Source: Aphrophora alni (lineage: Eukaryota; Arthropoda; Insecta; Hemiptera; Aphrophoridae). From it: a stretch of 64,000 bases of DNA. Made by a program: the position numbers and the translations under genes. The notes under the pieces were generated by a model. That model was not told the origin of the DNA. It was given only the letters and a program-made list of their open reading frames with translations, and ran no database searches. This document shows, piece after piece, positions 1 through 13,420 of this stretch. The stretch covers positions 15,146,954 to 15,210,953 of the forward strand of contig OY740771.1 in assembly GCA_963513935.1 (NCBI GenBank). The letters are read 5' to 3'. The first letter of the stretch is position 1. The number at the start of each line of letters is the position of its first letter.

Positions 1-3000
1 TCTTATATACGTAATATATAAACAAAAAAAACTTAAAAACCCTGTATGTTGTTCTATTTCGTCCATAGCTCGGGATATTTATTTCACTTTTTTTCAATAA
101 ACCAAAGTTTAATGGTAATTTGTTAAGGACAAAAACTGCTTATTTCTCTAAATCAGTTTAAACAAATTTTGCTAAAATGTAGCCCTAAATACCCAAGAAA
201 AACTTATTAGTCCAAAATACAATCACTAAATTTGTTGAAAGTAGTATATTTTGTTTTGAAAAGCACACCTTACATTTTCATTCAACTTCTTCTTCCCTTC
301 CTTATAGCATTTGCGTCAGGACCTCAGAGGAATACCTCCAACTTATTAGGCTATCGTTAGTTTTTTCTTCCCTCTCTTCTTCCATACTTTATTTACTCTT
401 TTGGTAAATTGTGTATGAGGTGGATTATGTTTCGTTTTAAAAAGATTTTTACAGACGTTCTAAATAGTACATTCTATCAGTAGTTCTGATTGACAGGGAT
501 TTGCACAAATTCGCAGAAAACGTAATTTTTATCCAAAGATAGTCTACTAATTTTGTTTGTGTTTAAAATATTTCAAACTGAGCTTCTTTACAGGTATATC
601 CTCGAAACATGACGATAATCTAGTTGAATCGCTTTTCGGTTTCGTGGCAATTTTCACCAGCTGCTCTTGAAGTAAAGATTTCTTAAAAATTGTCTTCAAT
701 TTTCCGCGCCATTTTGATACAGATCTTATTTAAACGTAAACTGAACTAAACTTGAGAGGAAATATAACCGTGAAAACCTTTAATAAAGTAAGAAAATCAG
801 TTGGGTTAGGTTTTTGAAATATTGAATCTAATAAAACAAAAATTTCAAAATACGTAAATTGTAACAGTTTAAAAAAATGATATACCGAATAAGTTTATGT
901 CTGTTTTATATACATGTTAAACTCAAGAAAAACAAGTTGGACTTTGTTTGTTTAGACTCTGTATATATGAAAGGACATTTTTCGATAGTAATTTTACTAA
1001 TTAAATATTTAAATATATAGTAAGTATTGTGATAACAAACAAAATAGTTTTCAACATTTTTGTTTATATTTGTTTTTAGAATCTCTGACTCTATATTTAT
1101 TGCCAGATTTTGTACCGAAACACTTGCAATTGTTTTTTATAATTAAATACTTGTATTTATTGTGGCGCATTTGAACGCCAATTATTTATCATATTTCCAG
1201 ACTGTTTATTTTTGTATAACTAGAAATTTGGAGGTAGCTGCCAAAATTAAAGGATATACTAAAATAAAAATTACGATTTAATTAAAATAGTCTATAAGGA
1301 CACTGATATATTTTTAAAAAGTGTGTTCCCTAAGAACCCAACAAAAAATGTCATGGTCCCAAATATGACAGTTTAGAGTTAAATTTCAAAAATCGAAAAC
1401 CCTGTTCAAATATTTAGAATTTCTAAAAATCTGCATACATGATTTGGGTAAAATTTTTGGAAAACTTAAACACGTATGAATTACAAGTAAATGTGAAGCC
1501 TTAAATCAAAACAAAATTACAGTTGGTGAAAGTATGTGAAAATACAAAAATTAACTCTCTGCGTTTCTTTGTGTATTTTCAAAATAATTTAAGAACTGTC
1601 TGGCAATGTGTGATTTGTATATATGATTTGGCAGTTTAGTTTCATTCACATATTTTTACATTATTTTTTTCAAAATCGCTTCAGCGGTTTTTGAGATTAC
1701 AATGTTTTAAAACAGCAGTTATGGTTCATTTAAATTTGTAATAGATAGAACCTTTTTCTTCTTTTTTTTTGCGGTAAACGACTATAGCCCTAAAGACTAT
1801 ATTTTAGCAAACTTTTATATACAATTTTGGTAAATTGGCGTCAACTGTAAAGTTTTGAGTGTTTAATCTTCCCCCACTCAACAATCTTTTCCAATAATGC
1901 AGACCAATCAACATCTTACATTATACGAAAGATGCTGCTCTGTAACATTGCCTCGGCGTATCCGATCTAATGATTATCTCGACTAGGAAAACAATGTAAA
2001 AGGCTTAAACTAATTATTACGGAAAACAATATTGTGCACTACAATGCATTATTATTGCATAGCCTTTACATTGATCGTAGATAGCCTTACCTAATTCATA
2101 GGCGATCATTAGCAATATATACGAGTCGATTTCCCTTTTCAACTTGGTGGTCTTGTAAATATATATTTTAGCTTCTATGAGTTGTCCATTAACCGACAGG
2201 TAAACGGTAATTAAGGAATAACAGTGCAATATTTCTTAGCTCCGAAGTGGGTGGCGGCGGTCGGCGCGCGCGCGCTCTCTACCGGGGCACGAGTTGTATA
2301 CAATTTGGAAACACATAGACGAACCTATCAAGTTATTGTGCAATTCGTAGGGAATCGTGAACGAATCGTACCGTGGGAATCGGTGGGCCATTTAATGGTT
2401 ATGGAATTCATTAAGAAGAAATTTATAGCTCGGCAATATTCCATCAATATCCGGTGTCGGTTATTGCGGTTGAAAATCTCATTATTTCACGTTATATAAC
2501 GCATTTGCATTGCGTTGTCCTTTGATTACGTTGTAATAAATTGCCTGTGAAGTTTTCTACTAGGCTGTAATGTTTTTGTGTATCTTTTGGTACAATTTTG
2601 TGTTCACTTAAAGAATTTTGAGGGAAATCTTATGACAAAAAATGTGGGTTTTCTCACAATAAAGAAGTTTACATATGCCTGTATTCAAAATGGATACTTT
2701 GTGAAAATATGATACGATTTAGTATTTTATTTTTCGGATTAATGTATAGATTTCGAAATTTTATACAGAATTATTCCTGCTTACAATATCAGTTTTATTA
2801 TCCAAATCTATCCGAACAGAATACTTGTATTTACAGCCTTGTAAATGTGAAAATCTCATGGAAAAATACATGGATTTTGACTGCCTAAAGCGACCAATTT
2901 TTCGTAGCAATACTTTTAATTCTATGACTTATTTCAACGAAATTAAACAAATTCTGTGTAAAACTATTTATATAAACAGAGGCAATTTTTATAGATTGTA

Positions 3001-3959
3001 CTGACGATTTCTTTTTCAAAATGTACAATAGATTGAATTTTTGTCACACAAAACCTTTGACTGAATACCTTTTGAAAGTTTTTTTATCTGAATACCATCA
3101 TTTTGGGCCTTGATAAAGCAATTGTTCGACGTATCAGCTTTTATTGTATTTAATCTTTAGAACTGAAAGTCATATTTGTGTCTATGCACGAGCGACGATT
3201 TATAATGATGCAAATAAAACACACAGGTGACCGATTTTACTAGTGATAATTTTTAAACCATTAGACAGATTTCAGGAAAATAAAAAGAATTTCATTTTCA
3301 AATCTACGATTAATGGTTTAGTTGTCTGTTCCACGATCTCCACAGATATTAAAATGAATTGTATTTTTTGAAAATCAAAATAACCTCAAAGTTTTATCGC
3401 CAAAGCTAAAAAAGGGGTTTTTTTATTTGAAACTACCAAACATCAGCTATACGTTATGTATTAAAAATTGATTTTGTTGTTGTTATAATTTGAGAGATAT
3501 CCACTTATATTTATTTCAACTCGCATTATGGTTTGTAATTTTGGAATAAATTCTATATTTTAGGCTTCAATAAAATAGTGTAAATAAACGAAATGGATGA
3601 AATTTAAACATGACTGATGTTTATTAACACAATTAAATTGATCGTACATTTGGAAAAGTATTCATATATCCACTTTTTGAAATTTTAGAGGAAGTAAACG
3701 GCTGAAAAACCTTTTGGTCTTTTAGTTAGTAATATGAGAGAGATTCTATATTTTTTTATAAATTTGTATGTTCCTATATTCTTGGGCATGGTCTATCTTA
3801 ATTATTCAAATTGTTGCTTTGTTCAAAACATTTAATCATGTGGAAATGTGGCCTTTTCGAACTAAACACTTATTTTTTTATAAAAATAAGTGCACAGGTT
3901 AGGTGCTAATAAAACTAACAAATAACAAACTACTTTTTTAATAAGAACAGTAAATAAAA
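1..3959. other. AT-rich intergenic stretch, no gene recognised
   Basis: I see no coding exon, RNA gene or clear repeat boundary here. The stretch is AT-rich, with many short homopolymer runs. The one compositional exception is a CpG-dense patch near 2241-2300, listed separately. Short reading frames at 2017-2229 (minus) and 2224-2499 (plus) match no family I know. Confidence 0.5.
2241..2420. other. CpG-dense island in AT-rich DNA
   Basis: The block starts with a very GC-rich run that includes an alternating GCGCGCGCGC tract around 2261-2272, followed by about 120 bp of near-balanced composition. It sits in DNA that is otherwise strongly AT-rich. A 91-codon reading frame (2224-2499, plus) crosses it, but I recognise no domain in the translation. 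It could be a conserved regulatory element, an isolated exon or a transposon fragment; the sequence alone does not decide. Confidence 0.35.
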
Positions 3960-4800
3960 ATATCATATTTTATAGTTTAGTAATCTTCTTCTGGGACCTC
4001 TGCGTTTTTAGTGTTGGCCAGTTAAAGAGGTTTTCACAAAAGTCCTTCTTATTTTCAGGAATGTACTGCATAAACTTTTTAAAATCCTTAATTTTCTTTA
4101 AATTAATTGGAATTTCGTGAAGATATGCTTTGTCAACTAACATAGTTGGAAATAATGAGGCATTTAAAAAAAAATCATACCTCTGAAGGCTTTCAATAAA
4201 ACTTTTTTGCTACTAAAATTTTTGGTTTGTTATTAAAATACTAAACATGGTAATATTTTGAAATCAAAAGTAAATTTTATCTTTTTTTTGTGCGGAGTCA
4301 ACTGAGAAAGTATTCTTCTTATAGTAAAATGGCTACCATTTTTTAAACGTTAGCACCAGATCCGAACTGATATTGACACTATTATTTTTCGAGTGTTTGA
4401 AGAGGAGCAGATCATTGTATCCTGCATGTGTCTAAATTCTGTCTTTTTTCCTTATCAGTCACTTGGCTAAACCAAAATCCCTGTCACACGGTAAAAATGA
4501 ATGGACCCTAATCGGGAAGTACTGGTCTATTTTAATGAATCTTCCACTTTCTACTGAAGCCAAGAGAAATCTTACTAAGGTATTATTTCTATTCTGTACC
4601 CCACAACATCAGAAAAAATGTGAACTTCATTTACAGTAGGGGGCATTTCACGGTCAAGAAAATGTTTGAGCAAGCTACACACTTCGTTCGGAACTTTGAG
4701 TGACAAATGTTTTTATCAATAAAACTGTTAAACTTGCCGAATATGTGAATTTTGTCATTTTCAGTAAAGAACCGAAAAGCAATTTTTCTTGCACATAAAA
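3960..4800 (-). pseudogene. Decayed mobile-element protein, DUF7869-like
   Basis: Read on the minus strand, this region contains recognisable but broken blocks of a protein family common in insect genomes and usually carried by mobile elements. The order is PNEVCSLLKHFL (about 4660-4700), VHIFSD (about 4620), RFIKIDQYFPIRVHSFLPC leading into DRDFGLAK (4462-4560), and a terminal block with VDKAYLHEIPINLKK, ending in a lysine-rich tail and a stop near 3975. Stops and frameshifts separate the blocks, so it is not functional. The SFLPCDRDFG signature is what I recall from DUF7869-type proteins. The family assignment is from memory and unverified; the fact that it is decayed coding sequence is better supported. 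Confidence 0.6.
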
Positions 4801-5833
4801 CAAAAAAGACAATAATTTTTGTATTTTAGTAAACGGAAAAGTTTAAATACTTATAATATTAGTTTTATTTCCTTTGTTTTATTTCTTATCAAATTTAAAT
4901 ACATTTCCAAGCACAGTTTGTAAAGGTACACTTTAAAACCATATATTTCCTTTTCAAAAACTCAAAAAATAAACTAAACAAAAGGATTCTTTTATTACGA
5001 TAACATACATAATCTTAATCTTACCTGAAATCTTCGACAGTTTTTCAAGCCTCAACGGGCTTTCCAGCATAACTAGTGTAGCTTTCACCTTTAAATCTAT
5101 GTCTCTTAATAACTTCACTTTTGTACTTTTCAATATTGGTTACACCTTTCTTGCTTTATACAGTGATTGAGTCCATAATAGTCGAAATATCTGTTGAAAT
5201 CGTCACAAATTCTCATAAAATTTGTCTGTAATAAATATTCAGTCTTCCGAAGTTTAGTAATGATCGGAGAAGAAAATGTTTTTATATACGTCCGAAATAG
5301 AGACTTTATACAGTGATTTAGAGTTAATAAAAGTCAAAGTACCTGTCGAAATCAATACTGTATCTACATCCAAGTAACCATTTTGTGTTCTGAACACTTC
5401 TAATATTTTTCATATTTGTTGTTTTTCATGGAAATCATGGTTTTCCGCTCATGAAAAATGTTTCAAAAAACAAAATTCAGGTGAAAAAAATATACTAAGT
5501 CTTATTTTAATCTTAAAATTTATCATAAATTTTTGTATTTCTCTTAGCTATTTTACTTATGATTTTTTACACATTTGATCAAGATTTGAACGAAATCGGT
5601 ATAGCCTTTTTTGAGAAATTACATTTTGTATAGCAACCCCGTAATTGATATTGTTTTACTGATAACTCACAAAGCGGTATTTCTGGAAAGATGGAGAGTC
5701 ATACTTTGTGTTCGGGTCGTTAGAGGCTTCACTTGAGCAATATTTCATCGAAATTTGTAGAAGCAATTTTGAGAAAATCATATTTTGTGTTTTTTGTTTA
5801 TTATTTTTGCAGATATTCCTAAATTTTTAATTA
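4801..5833. other. Intergenic DNA with decayed dispersed repeat
   Basis: No gene seen. Around 5150-5340 the phrases 'cagtgatt...gagt' and 'gtcgaaat' recur about 130 bp apart, suggesting a diverged local duplication. Around 5560-5790 the text resembles non-coding repeats found elsewhere in the window, with wording of the type 'aaatcggtatag...ttttgagaaattacattttg'. Confidence 0.35.
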
Positions 5834-5843
5834 TATATATAGG

Positions 5844-5906
<63 letters not shown>
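5844..5906. repeat. (TA)n microsatellite
   Basis: An uninterrupted TA tract of about 31 units follows a short TTATATATATAGGC lead-in. The TYIYIYIY-type reading frame across it is an artefact of the repeat. Confidence 0.95.
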
Positions 5907-5911
<5 letters not shown>

Positions 5912-7253
5912 TGTTTCTAAAAATGGCCACATTAGAAATTCTATTATAATCGGTCCAGTTGTTTGTACTGAAAAGCACTGCAAAGACGACAGACATACAA
6001 ACAACCAGAACAGTCTCAAAACAGCATTTAAAAAATATAGAACACCTAATATTTGTCTAAAAATACGAAACATTTTCTTACCGATCACAAACTTTCTCTA
6101 TACTACGAATAAGCGAAAAAAATTACAAAAAATAAAGAACTAAGAAATAACAATTTATTTCTCCCGCCAGATTAAAATTCCCTTTTTGTTTATGTATTCA
6201 GGAAGTTGAATTAATGATAAAGATTTGGTGCTTCCGCTGTCACTGGAACGGAAATAAAAGATTGTCCTTGAAAACAACCAGTTCTTCGGTTGTTACTCTA
6301 CAAGGGCTTTCAACATGTGAACCTTTATCTAGCGATTAATTTATCCCCCCCCCCTCCCAATCATCTCAGATATAAAGAACATCCAGCTCAGTGGTTTGGA
6401 AAAATAATAAAAAACCCGTGGATATGCAAATACCTTCGTGCTTCAACATCCGAAGTAGGGTTTAGCTCAGGTGTGGGATTTTCTCACTTGTTTAGATTTA
6501 TTTGAAGTCATCTGAGTCAATGGTTGACATTTCATTAAGGAAGGGTTTAACCCCCCCCCCCTTTCCCTCCCCGGGATAGCAAAGGACAAAACCAAAACTC
6601 GGCGGCATAAATTAACACATTATTGTCGTTGTTCACTGAGTACTAGATTTGTATTTTAATAGAGTGACTCATTACGTAAATCAACTTTGTCATTCGTGAC
6701 TTTGATATAACGTCAAATATACATTACTTAGGAAATTACATGGGCTAGATTTATGTAACGTATAACTTATGTTTATTTATCCAAGCCTCCCTTCTGTTGA
6801 CATTATTAATGTGTCTCTGGGCTTGAGATTAAACCCTTGTAAAACTGAAGTTGAATAATCGTAAATGGTAATCAAAATATCTACATATATTAAATCTAAT
6901 ATAAATCAAGCTCAAATAATAGATAAAGGTGTCATACACAACACTTACGATTCTGATCAAATTTTCTGAAATGAAGTATTCGAGGCAGTTATCGATCTAT
7001 AAATAAAAAAACAAACATGGATACAAACTTAGAAAGTTGAATGTCTCTAAATCTTGTGATGTTTGGTAAAAATGTGAATTTCTTCTTTAATATTGTATTT
7101 AGGTATTTCTTATCTTATCTCTATTGCAGTTTCGGATGTATCAGCCATAATCAGGAAAATAAAAACACAATTACGATCATACGACACTACACAAAACACA
7201 TTTCATTCCATTCAGAGGTCGATTATGTTTAAGGTATTGCGAAAATGTAGTCA
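5907..7253. other. Intergenic, with two poly-C runs
   Basis: No gene recognised. Poly-C runs lie at about 6345-6353 and 6551-6561, in both cases followed by a short C/T-rich segment. The short frames at 6290-6505, 7041-7232 and 7093-7320 show no known motif. Confidence 0.4.
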
Positions 7254-7466
7254 AGCCGTGTTATCACGGACATGCATGTCTTACACTGGGGTTAGTTCTA
7301 GTAAGGACTTTGTGTTCTAATTAAATTGTCAATTATCATGTTTGACTGAAAAGACAGTTAGCCATTTAATAAGGTGATAGAATTATATATTTTATATCTT
7401 ATAATGACAGAACTAACCCCACCGTCGAATTACTAGTTAGACATTTACGTCCATGATAACACGGCT
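7254..7466. mobile_element. Foldback (MITE-like) element
   Basis: The left arm (7254-7299) begins AGCCGTGTTATCACGGAC and ends GGGGTTAGTTCT. The right arm (7409-7466) begins AGAACTAACCCCACC and ends GTCCATGATAACACGGCT. The two are reverse complements with a few mismatches and one indel of roughly 12 bp. The ~110 bp between them is AT-rich. No transposase is encoded, so this fits a non-autonomous inverted-repeat element. Target-site duplication is not clear. Confidence 0.75.
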
Positions 7467-9839
7467 CGTCTACAAACTTATGTTACAAAATGACACCAAA
7501 ACCAGCACTGTGTAAGTAATCTGAATAAATGTATATGAATCTATAATCCTTTTTTAATCTCCCAGTATCTTCATCCCTTTTTTACTAATTGTGTACAATA
7601 ACGAGAGAAAAAACGCATAGAAACAGCGAAAATCACTAACGCCAAATTAAATTAAAATTAGCCCTTTCGTTTGAAACTTAATGCATTGCACCACTGCAGT
7701 GACAGATCATTTACCCCCCACCCCCTTAAGAAAAAGGATTTTAACATATCACAGGTTCGTTGTCTATGTGATAAAATAACTTACTATAGAATTTTTTTTT
7801 AAACAGCTTGCAATAAAGCTTACCATGTTATATATTAGTGATTTCGCCATTTGGAGTAGAATTATGTTGTCACTGCAAACTCGTGCGGACATGCCCAATG
7901 CTAGCTTGTTAAGCGTCGATATTGTGGTCCTGTCAAAAAAGCTCCCGTTTGAAGTCTAAACTTCATTAGAAACGTAGGAGGTGATTTTTATGATAATATG
8001 TTTAACATGGCACCCACAATACAGGTTCTGCTGCCGAGCCCTTCGTACGTAGGCCTAATGTATATATCTTACAATAGGTATCATTGGAGGGTCTTAGTCA
8101 GACAATATACTGTGGTATGTGGATATCCAGACAAAGTCGACAAAAGTTCACAAACTTTATGCATACTTTCCCACATGCATACAAACAAAACCATTACTAA
8201 AAAACTTTAAACTTTGAGTTAACAATTTTTGAAACTTTTTATTTATTTGTAATTAATTTTAAAACTTATTATTTTTATTTACATTGGATAGGATTCATTA
8301 TCTCCATGTGACAAAAGTTTCATAGAAATCATTGAATATTATTTTTAGAAATTAGACTTTTGTAATAATCAATTTACCATTTGTTGTTTTTACGAACCAG
8401 GATTTTTGTAGCGATGGAAAAATAAGTAGTTATCAACATAGTTTATTAAAACTTTGGCATCATTTGTGTATATAAGAATTAATCCATGGCTTCTCAAGAA
8501 TATGAAATTACTCTCGTTAACAACCTATAACATAACAAACAAACATGAAAAGAGTATTCATATACCTTCAAGGGCTGATATATATATTAAGTACTGACTT
8601 AGCAATATCGAAGGGTCCTAGCTGAATGTACACTTTTTCATGTACTTTTGGGTTAGATCACTCTCTTTCATTTTACTATTATGTCGATCTTGATCAACTC
8701 TTGTTTTTCCGACCACGACGTTATATAAGATTTCGAGGACTTCTTTCTGTTCTTTTGTTAATTTGTTTACAAGGCGCTGATGACGTAGAGGTTTTTTACC
8801 ATTAAACCAAAGAAAAAAGAGGCTATCATAGTTAGTTAGTTTAAAACTATATTGGAAACTAATACTAGTGAATTAAAAAAGGAATTGAGGGCTGAAACTA
8901 GTTCTGAGGTATTCTTTAAAATACAAACGTAATTAGGAAAAACCAATTTCAATAGAAAGACACACCAACAGAAGAAATTACAAACACCAAGAACAGAGAT
9001 ATACATTAGTAGAGTAAAACAAAAAGGGTTTAGTGCCAACGGTGTAGTTAACTAACAGTTTTATCAGGGGTAATAACTTTTGTTCCCTCTTAAGAGATTA
9101 GCGCTTGACTTTCAAGTCACGACTTACGGTGAATTAACAGGAAATCTTAGTATTTTTTCAAAATTTTTATACTTAATAACTAGGCTCCAGCAATTCTCAA
9201 GAAACGTTGAAATTATTATAATAATTATATCTTCTGGGATCTACATAATTATTTTTTGTACAAATTTCAGAAGACAATCTTCTGCAATCCTAGCATTTTC
9301 TCGTTATTTATATTTGTCGACAGGTTTTGGAATTTCTCCATCTTCGAGACTTAGTTTACGAGACTATAGTATTAAAATAAGTTTTGAAGATGAAGGGACT
9401 CAAGCACGCAGACATAAAATAAAGAAGAAATTCTAGGATTGGGCAGAAGATTGTACTCAAATTAAAACGTTGTTTATTAATTTTTATTTTCACAAATAAT
9501 CTTACTAGAATTTATTGAAGTTTCTTTTACTTCTTTACCTATATTTTAAACATGAAAAAGTAAAATAAAGATGTAATGTTTTTCAACATTAAAAATGTTA
9601 AATATTTTATGTAAATATCAAGTCTTTAATGAACCACATTTTGTGAGGGTTACGCGAAAATTATAAGATTTTTTGGTATACTGAAAAGTAATAGTATAAA
9701 ACAATTTGAAAATTTTTGGTATAGCTATCCTAATCCGATCTTTTGTTTTTTTTTAAAAAAATGCAAGAAGATGGACAGCATTTTGGACAATATGTTCGTA
9801 GTAACATTTTCTATATTTGATGTCTACAACCACTACTCA
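7467..9839. other. Intergenic, no gene recognised
   Basis: AT-rich sequence without a supported gene. The longest frame, 118 codons at 9080-9436 on the plus strand, is low in complexity and shows no domain I recognise. Confidence 0.4.
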
Positions 9840-10575
9840 AAGTTTGGTACGATAATTTACTGGACAGGTTATTGACAAAGCCCGAAGACCAGTTGCAACA
9901 ATTACATCCGAGGATTATAAGAAGGCCATAAATGTCAGCCTAGCGACAATCAAAGTTCTCAGCTTCCTTGAAATCTCATTCTCCGTGCCCTACGTGTCCT
10001 GTCAAATGCCAACATCTGGGATGAATACCTAGGCATTGAGAGAAACGACGAGAGGGCCGACCTGTTGTGAAAAAAGGGAGCTGCTGTCTGCCTAGTGGGA
10101 CCAGAACACATGCGGGATCAGTTGTTCAATGCAGAGAAGTGCAGTAAGAAAATGGGCTAGAGAAGAACACATCAGACTGTGGGGATAATATCCTAGCCAG
10201 AGACTGAGAAAACGCATTTTTTCGGGGATAGATTATGAGCTGACTAAGCACTTCTTTAGTTTAAAAGGAGTCCCTGAAACAAGTCGTTGCATGATTACCA
10301 GACAAGACCATAAACAAGGTGGGAGTACTCCAAGTCTCATCTAACTGTCGTCTCTGCGGTTAGGAACCTGAAACCGCAAGACATATACTCTTTGGTTGCA
10401 TGACGCTGGAGTCCAGAAGAAGGAGATTCTTGGACTTCAGCAAACAAACGAAGGTACCCAATCTTAGAGCTTGTCAGAGGCACTGGTCGGTGTGAAGTGA
10501 AGATAGGGGAGCAAAATAAGTTTGTAGCTGACGCGTCGGATCACAACAGAGCTTCAGTAATAATTCCCCCAGTAC
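9840..10575 (+). pseudogene. Non-LTR retrotransposon ORF2 3' end (RNase H/zinc-knuckle), broken
   Basis: This segment is less AT-rich than its surroundings and contains typical LINE pol C-terminal wording across shifting frames. A block VRKWAREEHIRLWG (10144-10185) resembles the RNase H-to-tail region. It is followed by the diagnostic Cys-His knuckle, read from 10346 as CRLCG, a TAG stop at 10361-10363, then EPETARHILFGC (ending 10399). The spacing C-x2-C...H-x4-C is that of the C-terminal knuckle of jockey/I/R1-type LINEs. An A-rich run near 10577 may be the remains of the 3' tail. At least three in-frame stops make it non-functional. The 5' limit is approximate. Confidence 0.75.
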
Positions 10576-12739
10576 AAAAAAATAATAATCTAAATTAATA
10601 AACTATTTAATCATCGTCTTTTATCCGGATATCTTGATGACTATCCAGAGTTACTGATAAGTTTTGGGTAAAAGTAATTATGAGTTTTCATTTTTCATTC
10701 GTTAACTTTTCTGGCTTTGTCTTCCGTTGTTATTCGTATTTTGATTCGCAATGTCTCTTCAATCCTTATTCCGTACAGCTACGACTCCGTTTCCAAACCA
10801 GTCTCAATCCCTAATTTCCATTTAGTATTCGTGTAGGCCTACTACTTGTGTATGTGTACATTTGACGAATGAGTCAAAAAACGGAGGTGGACGTTGTTCG
10901 ATTTTGCAAGTTAGCTTAGACTTTGTACACTGGGTAAGTAACAAAAACCCATTAGCAACTAGCAGATGTATTATCAGTTATCTATTGCCAACCTACCAAA
11001 CATTGAGTTCTAAATCATAGTAAAATATCAGATAAAATGTACAAAACGTAGGGGGGGGGGAATTGTGTAAAGTAATATAAGAACACATTTCATAGTTGTG
11101 TGTCGGAAAATCCATAATTATAATTTGAACATTATAAATTCTCAATCACTTCACTGGTTGATAATGTCATTTAAAAAGTTGATGCAATAATTAGTATCAA
11201 ACGTCGTGACGTCATCAGTCGTGACTCTATTAGAGAATATAAATACAAAATACGATACAATTAACTTGATTTAAGTGATGCTGTGAGGCAATTTACCTGT
11301 GTAAAGTGAAATCATTGATTGATCTCACGTACTGACTAATTGTCATTCTGGCAAGACGAAAGGTGGGGGGGGGGAAAGAAGATATTTGTAAAATAATATA
11401 CAATTAACTTCACTTGTGTTGTAACAAGTATAATAGTTTTTTTTTAATTTTGACGGAACAATTATTAACTTTAATTGTAAGATACCATTCTGATATTGCA
11501 AAAATATTCATATCACATTCCGACTGGTTCTTCACGTCAACACTCCCAAAAAATTAGAAAATCCTTGCTCTTTTATCCACCAAATGTTAATTTATTTAAA
11601 AAAATAAAATAGACATAAATGTCTGATTTACGGAAAACTTTAAAACACCCCAAGGAAACTAGTTTTGTAGAATATAAGTAACTCAGCCGTACTTTCTTGC
11701 AATACCAACTTAAAAGTTTCAAATGGCGACTTACCCTTTGTGACACCTTTAATTAAAGGACGTAAAAGATAAATTTTATTGAAAAAAGTAATCGAATTTA
11801 TTCGTTCTCGATAAATTGTACGATCTTTAATTTATATTTACACTTTTTTGCAACTGACATTTTCACACGTTTACTCAAGCTCTTTATTTTGTAAAATTGG
11901 TAAAAACCATTATGGAAGAAGAGCTTTCAAGATTTAACTATCATTGGTTTAATAATAATAATGAGTAATGGGAGTTTAAAATTCCATAAAAAGTGTCAAT
12001 GAAATAACAGATTATTGTAATACATTTAATGTTGTTGAGTTTGTTCAAATATTAAGAAGGTAAATCAATTAAAAATATACCAAAGTCTCGTCTGAAAATA
12101 GATAATAATTAATAAGGAGACTGATGCTGTAACAATACTGTACAGTTAATAATAAAACCAGGCCAGTTAATTTAGAGGAGTTTAGAAATAGAATAACAGA
12201 ATCTCTAGGGATATTCCAAGAGAAACATTTCTTAGAGTCAGAAATTAGTTTCAGAACAGATTGTATTATTGCAAGAAAAGAAATTGTAAACATTTCGAAC
12301 ATCTGTGAAATTTAGAAGGAAAACCAAACATGGTTAAATGTAATGTTATTATTTTATTGTTTTTTCACATATGAGCCAGTACAAATTGTTAATGAATAAT
12401 CAAATATAAATATTTGAACTAAACTATTTACCTTAACTTATTTTTTACCAAAATTAAAAGCTTAAGCAAACGCCTTCTCAGTATTAAAAATAATGTATAA
12501 ATTACAGATCGTGCAATATTTGGAGAACGGTTGATCCAATTTGAAAATTATTTAACCCCTTTAATTAAATGTGTCATAAGGGGTAGGTTTCCACTTGAAA
12601 TTTTTAAGTTTGGAGTGGAAAAGAGGTATGACTTAGTGGGAGGATGACTTACATTCCAGTAAACTAGTTCCTTTTGGGTGTATTAAAGTTTCTCACAAAC
12701 CGTACATATTTTTGTTTTTTCAATAAATTTAAAACATCC
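10576..12739. other. Intergenic, with two poly-G runs
   Basis: No gene recognised. Poly-G runs occur at about 11051-11060 and 11365-11374. The frame at 12069-12302 (minus) has no recognisable motif. Confidence 0.4.
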
Positions 12740-13420
12740 AGTTTATTTTTAATTATTTATTTTATGGCTGTAGATAAAAACAATTACATTACCATAGTCA
12801 ATTTAAAATATTACACAAACAATACAACAAATAAATCAACAAAAACTGTTCAATACAGACTAGACAAAATACAAAACACAAAACAACAATTCACAAAATA
12901 ACTCCAATAACCAATTAATAAAAAAAAATAAAAAATAAATATTAACATACATAATACAAATACATTTAAATATAATTACAATAGTATAATCACAATACTA
13001 ATATTAATAATAGTATAATTACAATAGTACAATAGTATATATAAATGTATATACAAAGGAGAGAAAGAAACTATCCATCATAACATCCGGCGAAGAAAGT
13101 ATGTTATATAAATTCAATTTATTCTGTCCAGCACCTTACTGGACTATACATAACTATACTGTATATATCTTTATTTTGGATATGCTCACATTTGAACCTG
13201 TAGTACAGTATCACCTCAAGTACATATATACTCGGAAATGTAAGAAATCCAAACTCTTAAAACACAACCCTACATGACCCCTTTTTAACACCTGATATTC
13301 CTAACTGAAGAATCTCCCCAATTATTAAGGATTCCACTTTTCAGATGCGGATATACAAGGCTATAATAAGTTGTTAGTAGAATCGTATGATTGCCATATG
13401 AACTCAATTTTCTAAGGAAC
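12740..13420 (-). pseudogene. Jockey-like LINE reverse transcriptase C-terminus, decayed
   Basis: On the minus strand, from about 13400 downward, the translation gives LLTTYYSLVYPHLKSGIL followed by NNWGDSS (about 13380-13310). After a frame slip comes SCRVVF...EFGFLTFPSIYVLEVILYY (about 13275-13185). This order, 'YYSL...PHL.SGIL.WG' followed by 'CR..F...LT..SIYVLEV', is the thumb/C-terminal end of jockey-clade reverse transcriptases. The 3' side (low coordinates) ends in a TAAA/TTTA-rich stretch near 12745-12765, fitting a LINE tail read in reverse. The interval 12900-13080 is very A-rich. It is inactive and 5'-truncated, as LINE copies usually are. Confidence 0.72.

Noticed and set aside
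9080..9436. 118-codon plus-strand frame
   Set aside because: No recognised motif and composition typical of AT-rich random DNA; no splice or promoter support.
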